44,682 nucleotides of DNA, from NCBI RefSeq assembly GCF_001424145.1, contig NZ_LMQM01000006.1, forward strand, positions 1 through 44,682, written 5' to 3'. The notes under the pieces are model-generated. The model was not told where the DNA came from, did not search any database, and saw only the letters and a program-made list of their open reading frames with translations. The translations under genes were made by a program, and so were the position numbers. Shown piece after piece: positions 41,900 through 44,682 of the stretch (the stretch's first letter is position 1; every line of letters begins with the position of its first letter). This stretch comes from Chryseobacterium sp. Leaf404. GTDB lineage: Bacteria; Bacteroidota; Bacteroidia; Flavobacteriales; Weeksellaceae.

Positions 41900-42742
41900 A
41901 TGATCCGCTTGATAAAAAACATATTACTTTTAGTTCCTGTATTTTATTTTCCACAGAAACCTCTTATTCCAGTAAAAATTGAGAACAAATGGGGATTTAT
42001 GGATGAGAATAAAAAATTGGTTATTCCGGCACAATATGATCAAGCCTATCCTTTTGCAGAATATAAAATCTTTGATAAGGAAGAAAAAAAATACAAGAAT
42101 GTTTCTTTAGCAAAAGTTTTTGAGAAAAAAAACATGAAATGCATTCTGTCCACTAACATTAATCTTCCGTGTACAAATCTGTCAAGCAACAGTGAAAACT
42201 CTGCGACAAGTGTATTCTTCGCTGACGAAGACGAAATTCTAAGAAAAAAAATCATTAGAGAAGATGAAGACAGAAAAATAATTGATGATTTTCAGAAAAA
42301 AGTACCTGATCAGTTTGAAGGAATTAAAATAATCACTCATACTCCCCTCTTTTTCGAAGTAAAAAAAAATAATAAATTTGGAGTAGCCAATGAATCTGGC
42401 GATATAATAGTTCCCATAAATTTTGATTTCACAGAACCTAAAAGTTTTACCAACCAACAGAGAAATCAAGAGATTTATTTTATCGGGAAATTTATGTATC
42501 CCAGTGATGCGCCAACCGAATATTTTTCCCGCAATGGAAAATTACTTTTGAAGAGTTATATGCCATATTTCCCGATTCTACAATCCGGAACATTAATTAA
42601 AGTGCAAGACAAAGAAGGAAATTACATCATTTACAATATCCAAGAAAGAAAATTTATTAATAAAAAAAGTATAATAAACTCGCCTCAAGCTATCAAAATG
42701 GGTATTTACTGGCGGAAAGGAAGGATAAAGAATTTTTTATAG
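41900..42742 (+). CDS. WG-repeat-containing exported protein, second copy
   Basis: 280 residues. A hydrophobic N-terminus (MIRLIKNILLLVPVFYFPQ) looks like a signal peptide. WG-type repeats are clear at residues ~25-55 (IENKWGFMDENKKLVIPAQY, then DQA) and ~160-180 (KNNKFGVANESGDIIVPINF, then DFT). It is related in layout to the WG-repeat protein at 37370, but shorter. Its stop at 42740 is directly followed by the ATG of the outer-membrane protein at 42743, so the two are translated from the same message. An accessory role for that outer-membrane protein is a fair guess, nothing more. Confidence 0.75.
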   Translation: MIRLIKNILLLVPVFYFPQKPLIPVKIENKWGFMDENKKLVIPAQYDQAYPFAEYKIFDKEEKKYKNVSLAKVFEKKNMKCILSTNINLPCTNLSSNSENSATSVFFADEDEILRKKIIREDEDRKIIDDFQKKVPDQFEGIKIITHTPLFFEVKKNNKFGVANESGDIIVPINFDFTEPKSFTNQQRNQEIYFIGKFMYPSDAPTEYFSRNGKLLLKSYMPYFPILQSGTLIKVQDKEGNYIIYNIQERKFINKKSIINSPQAIKMGIYWRKGRIKNFL

Positions 42743-44395
42743 ATGAGACAGGAAAAGAATATACATACCCATAATTTTTTCTTTGTAAAATTATTTTCGA
42801 TTTGCATTTTTGCGATGTTTTTTCTGTGCTCTAAATCGCAGGCGCAAAAAAAACAGTACTTTCTTATTGACACAGAAACAAAAGTCAAAAAAAAGGTAAA
42901 AGATTCTGCTACAGCCGTAAAATTTCTCGATTCTCTGGCTCAAAGCAACTATTTTTTCACTGAATTGAAAGAAGTTAAAATAAAAGGCGACAGCACTGAA
43001 ATTTTCTATGATAAAGGAAAAAATTATAATGTAACATACGTTTCACTTTCAGATTCTATTGTCAAAAAACTGAAGACTGAAAAAGAATTTTTTACCAAAA
43101 ATCTAGATTCTACCAAGACGAAAATCAACAAAGCTTACATTGATGATGGTTTTGCCTTCAGCCGATTAAAATCCACCGTAAAAACCAAGAAAAATGGCTA
43201 TCCGGTAGTTGAATTAGATATCAACAAAAACGATAAACGCACAATTGACGGTTTTGTAATGAAAGGTTACACCAGAGTTCCGAAGCGTTTTATGAGAAAT
43301 CTAAACAGAGAATTTAAAGGTAAAACCTATGACGATAAAAATCTGATTGCTGTAAACAAACAGTTTCAGGGGCATCCTTTTTTATCACTCGAAAGGCAGC
43401 CTCAGACGCTTTTCACCAAAGACTCGACCCAAATATACCTCTTTTTAGAAAAGAAAAAAACAAATACTTTTGATGGCGTGATTGGTTTTGGAAATGACAA
43501 AACTGAGAAATTTACGCTTAACGGTACACTGAATGTGAATTTCAAAAATATGTTCAATGGTTTTGAAACCATCAATCTTTACTGGCAGAGAAACCCCGAT
43601 AAAGGACAGAATTTCGATCTTCAAACCGATATTCCCTACCTATTCAATTCCAATGTAGGCTTGAATATGAAAGTCAATATTTTCCGTCAGGATTCTACTT
43701 TCGCCAATGTAAAGGCATTGCCGGCGTTTTACTATCACATTAATAACCGCCAGAAGATAGGATTCAGAGCAACGTTTGAAAACTCAACGATTATAGACAG
43801 CCTTTATGTTCAGGGAAAAGATTACAACAAAAAAGGTTTAGGGGTGTATTTCGATATGACCGAGCCAAGTGACATTGACCTTTTTCTTTACAAAACCAAA
43901 ATCAATTTCGGATACGATTACCTTACAACCACTTATACCAAAGAGAATATTAAATCTCCGCAAAATCAGTTTTACTTTTTTGGCGAGCACAATTATCGTA
44001 TTAAAGGCAATCATTTCTTGAATATAAAAGCAGAAGGAGCGATGCTCGATTCGAAAGTCGATTTTACTGCCAACGAGCTATACCGCTTCGGTGGATGGAA
44101 TTCTTTGCGCGGCTTTAACGAAAACTCTCTCACCGCCGACTTCTTCTATTACGGAAGTTTAGAATACCGCTATTTGATCGGCAATCAGGCGTTTTTTGAC
44201 GTTTTCGGGCAATACGGCCAGTTGAACAACAAATCTTTAAGTGTAAAACCAAAGCTCTACAGTGTGGGCCTTGGCTTTAATTTCTTTATTCCGATCGGAT
44301 TAATGAGTTTCCAGCTTTCAAACGGTAATGAATTCGGAAATCCATTTAAATTCAACGACATAAAAATACATTGGGGAATTCTAAGCAGATTTTAA
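42743..44395 (+). CDS. Omp85/BamA-family outer-membrane beta-barrel protein
   Basis: 550 residues. Signal peptide ~1-34 (hydrophobic core FSICIFAMFFLCS, then SQA-Q). Residues ~60-260 form POTRA-like modules (DGFAFSRLKSTVKTKKNGYP, DGFVMKGYTRVPKRFMRNLN, FKGKTYDDKNLIAVNKQF). Residues ~265-550 form the membrane barrel with alternating strands, and carry the Omp85 hallmark RGF in WNSLRGFNEN near residue 456. The last residue is Phe, as in outer-membrane barrels. Omp85 proteins insert proteins or lipids into the outer membrane. It is shorter than BamA (~850 residues) and is more like the short TamA/BamA-like paralogues of Bacteroidota, so the essential BamA is probably elsewhere. Transcribed downstream of SDR and WG-repeat genes. 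Confidence 0.85.
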   Translation: MRQEKNIHTHNFFFVKLFSICIFAMFFLCSKSQAQKKQYFLIDTETKVKKKVKDSATAVKFLDSLAQSNYFFTELKEVKIKGDSTEIFYDKGKNYNVTYVSLSDSIVKKLKTEKEFFTKNLDSTKTKINKAYIDDGFAFSRLKSTVKTKKNGYPVVELDINKNDKRTIDGFVMKGYTRVPKRFMRNLNREFKGKTYDDKNLIAVNKQFQGHPFLSLERQPQTLFTKDSTQIYLFLEKKKTNTFDGVIGFGNDKTEKFTLNGTLNVNFKNMFNGFETINLYWQRNPDKGQNFDLQTDIPYLFNSNVGLNMKVNIFRQDSTFANVKALPAFYYHINNRQKIGFRATFENSTIIDSLYVQGKDYNKKGLGVYFDMTEPSDIDLFLYKTKINFGYDYLTTTYTKENIKSPQNQFYFFGEHNYRIKGNHFLNIKAEGAMLDSKVDFTANELYRFGGWNSLRGFNENSLTADFFYYGSLEYRYLIGNQAFFDVFGQYGQLNNKSLSVKPKLYSVGLGFNFFIPIGLMSFQLSNGNEFGNPFKFNDIKIHWGILSRF

Positions 44396-44529
44396 ATAAC
44401 AATCGTATTGATAATTGAACTACGTTACAATTATCGGTTCCCCCCTCCTTAAAAAAGCTCATCCCACGCATTTACACAAGACATAACTCCACGATAAAAT
44501 TATAGGACAAAGTTGTAAAGGATTTTTAT

Positions 44530-44630
44530 CAGGAGCTGATTCCTGCTATCCGCTATATCTTTTTTGTCTCCCACTCTTTAAGTTCCCTTCAAGACAAAAA
44601 AGGATGCCGCTACTATCAGGGCTAGGGAAG
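44530..44630. repeat. Dispersed-type intergenic hairpin repeat
   Basis: The region 44396-44682 has no gene. It contains an 11-bp perfect stem (CTTTTTTGTCT at 44559-44569, AGACAAAAAAG at 44592-44602) flanked by AGGAGCTGATTCCTGCTATC on the left and GGATGCCGCTACTATCAGGG, then CTAGGG, on the right. From memory, near-identical flanks around variable stems are scattered between genes in Flavobacteriia genomes; this cannot be checked here. A separate small dyad (GATAATTG/CAATTATC, 44410-44435) just after the Omp85 gene lacks a T tract and is at best a weak terminator. The last bases (ATGAGTAATGAG) resemble the GGTAATA heptads. Confidence 0.6.
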
Positions 44631-44682
44631 CGAGCTAAGAAGAATATTTATTTCTGAGAAGAAAAGTTCTATGAGTAATGAG

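Noticed and set aside
44396..44529. tRNA or small RNA gene after the Omp85 gene
   Set aside because: No cloverleaf or T-loop motif; only a weak 8-bp dyad near 44410-44435.

Overview
The window looks like a chromosomal segment from a Bacteroidota bacterium of class Flavobacteriia, most like Chryseobacterium or a close Weeksellaceae relative. The evidence is AT-rich DNA, many TAnnTTTG promoter -7 elements with no obvious Shine-Dalgarno sites, type IX secretion (T9SS) sorting tails, the alternative GlmU-like protein, type B ribosomal protein L31, a fused B12-dependent acyl-CoA mutase (IcmF type), and DUF4252/DUF2807/DUF4407/DUF6759-like families. No rRNA, tRNA, CRISPR array, prophage or intact insertion sequence was seen.

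Layout. 1-9740: the end of one gene and three complete paralogues for very large T9SS-exported surface proteins. They have an IgGFc-binding-like N-terminal region, Ig-like modules and a gliding-motility-type C-terminal sorting domain. 9857-17026: a surface/envelope cluster with a carboxypeptidase-regulatory-like protein, three paralogous small secreted or lipid-anchored proteins sharing a two-cysteine domain (DUF6759-like), trmB, and a DUF1800-DUF1501 pair. 17186-17721: a decayed toxin-antitoxin pair. 17811-20088: rplM-rpsI-rpsB on the minus strand and a small membrane protein. 20322-23669: icmF. 23734-29445: TPR protein, Dph6-like ATP pyrophosphatase, zinc-ribbon/membrane protein, serine hydrolase lipoprotein, ruvC, small lipoprotein, DUF4407 protein. 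29520-35277, minus strand: guaB, an ECF sigma/anti-sigma/DUF4252-DUF2807 operon, GlmU-like protein, rpmE2. 35459-44395, plus strand: beta-helix lipoprotein, mazG-like, WG-repeat protein, aroA, two tandem Uma2 nucleases, short-chain dehydrogenase, second WG-repeat protein, Omp85-family outer-membrane protein.

How the genes work together. Most of the window serves the cell envelope: T9SS cargo, lipoproteins, an Omp85 barrel, a surface sigma/anti-sigma operon and amino-sugar nucleotide synthesis. Housekeeping functions are interspersed (translation, guanine nucleotide and aromatic amino acid synthesis, Holliday junction resolution, tRNA m7G modification).

The most unusual signal is not a gene. 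Several intergenic regions are built from period-7 tandem arrays whose unit sequence differs from place to place: GGCnnTT inside the ribosomal operon, GTTTCGA filling the 5' leader of the GlmU-like gene, GGTAATA after the beta-helix gene, and CTTTTAT/CTTGAAT upstream of mazG, where the array supplies the promoter -7 element. The second lead is the three-copy two-cysteine family flanking DUF1800-DUF1501. A dispersed-looking hairpin element closes the window.
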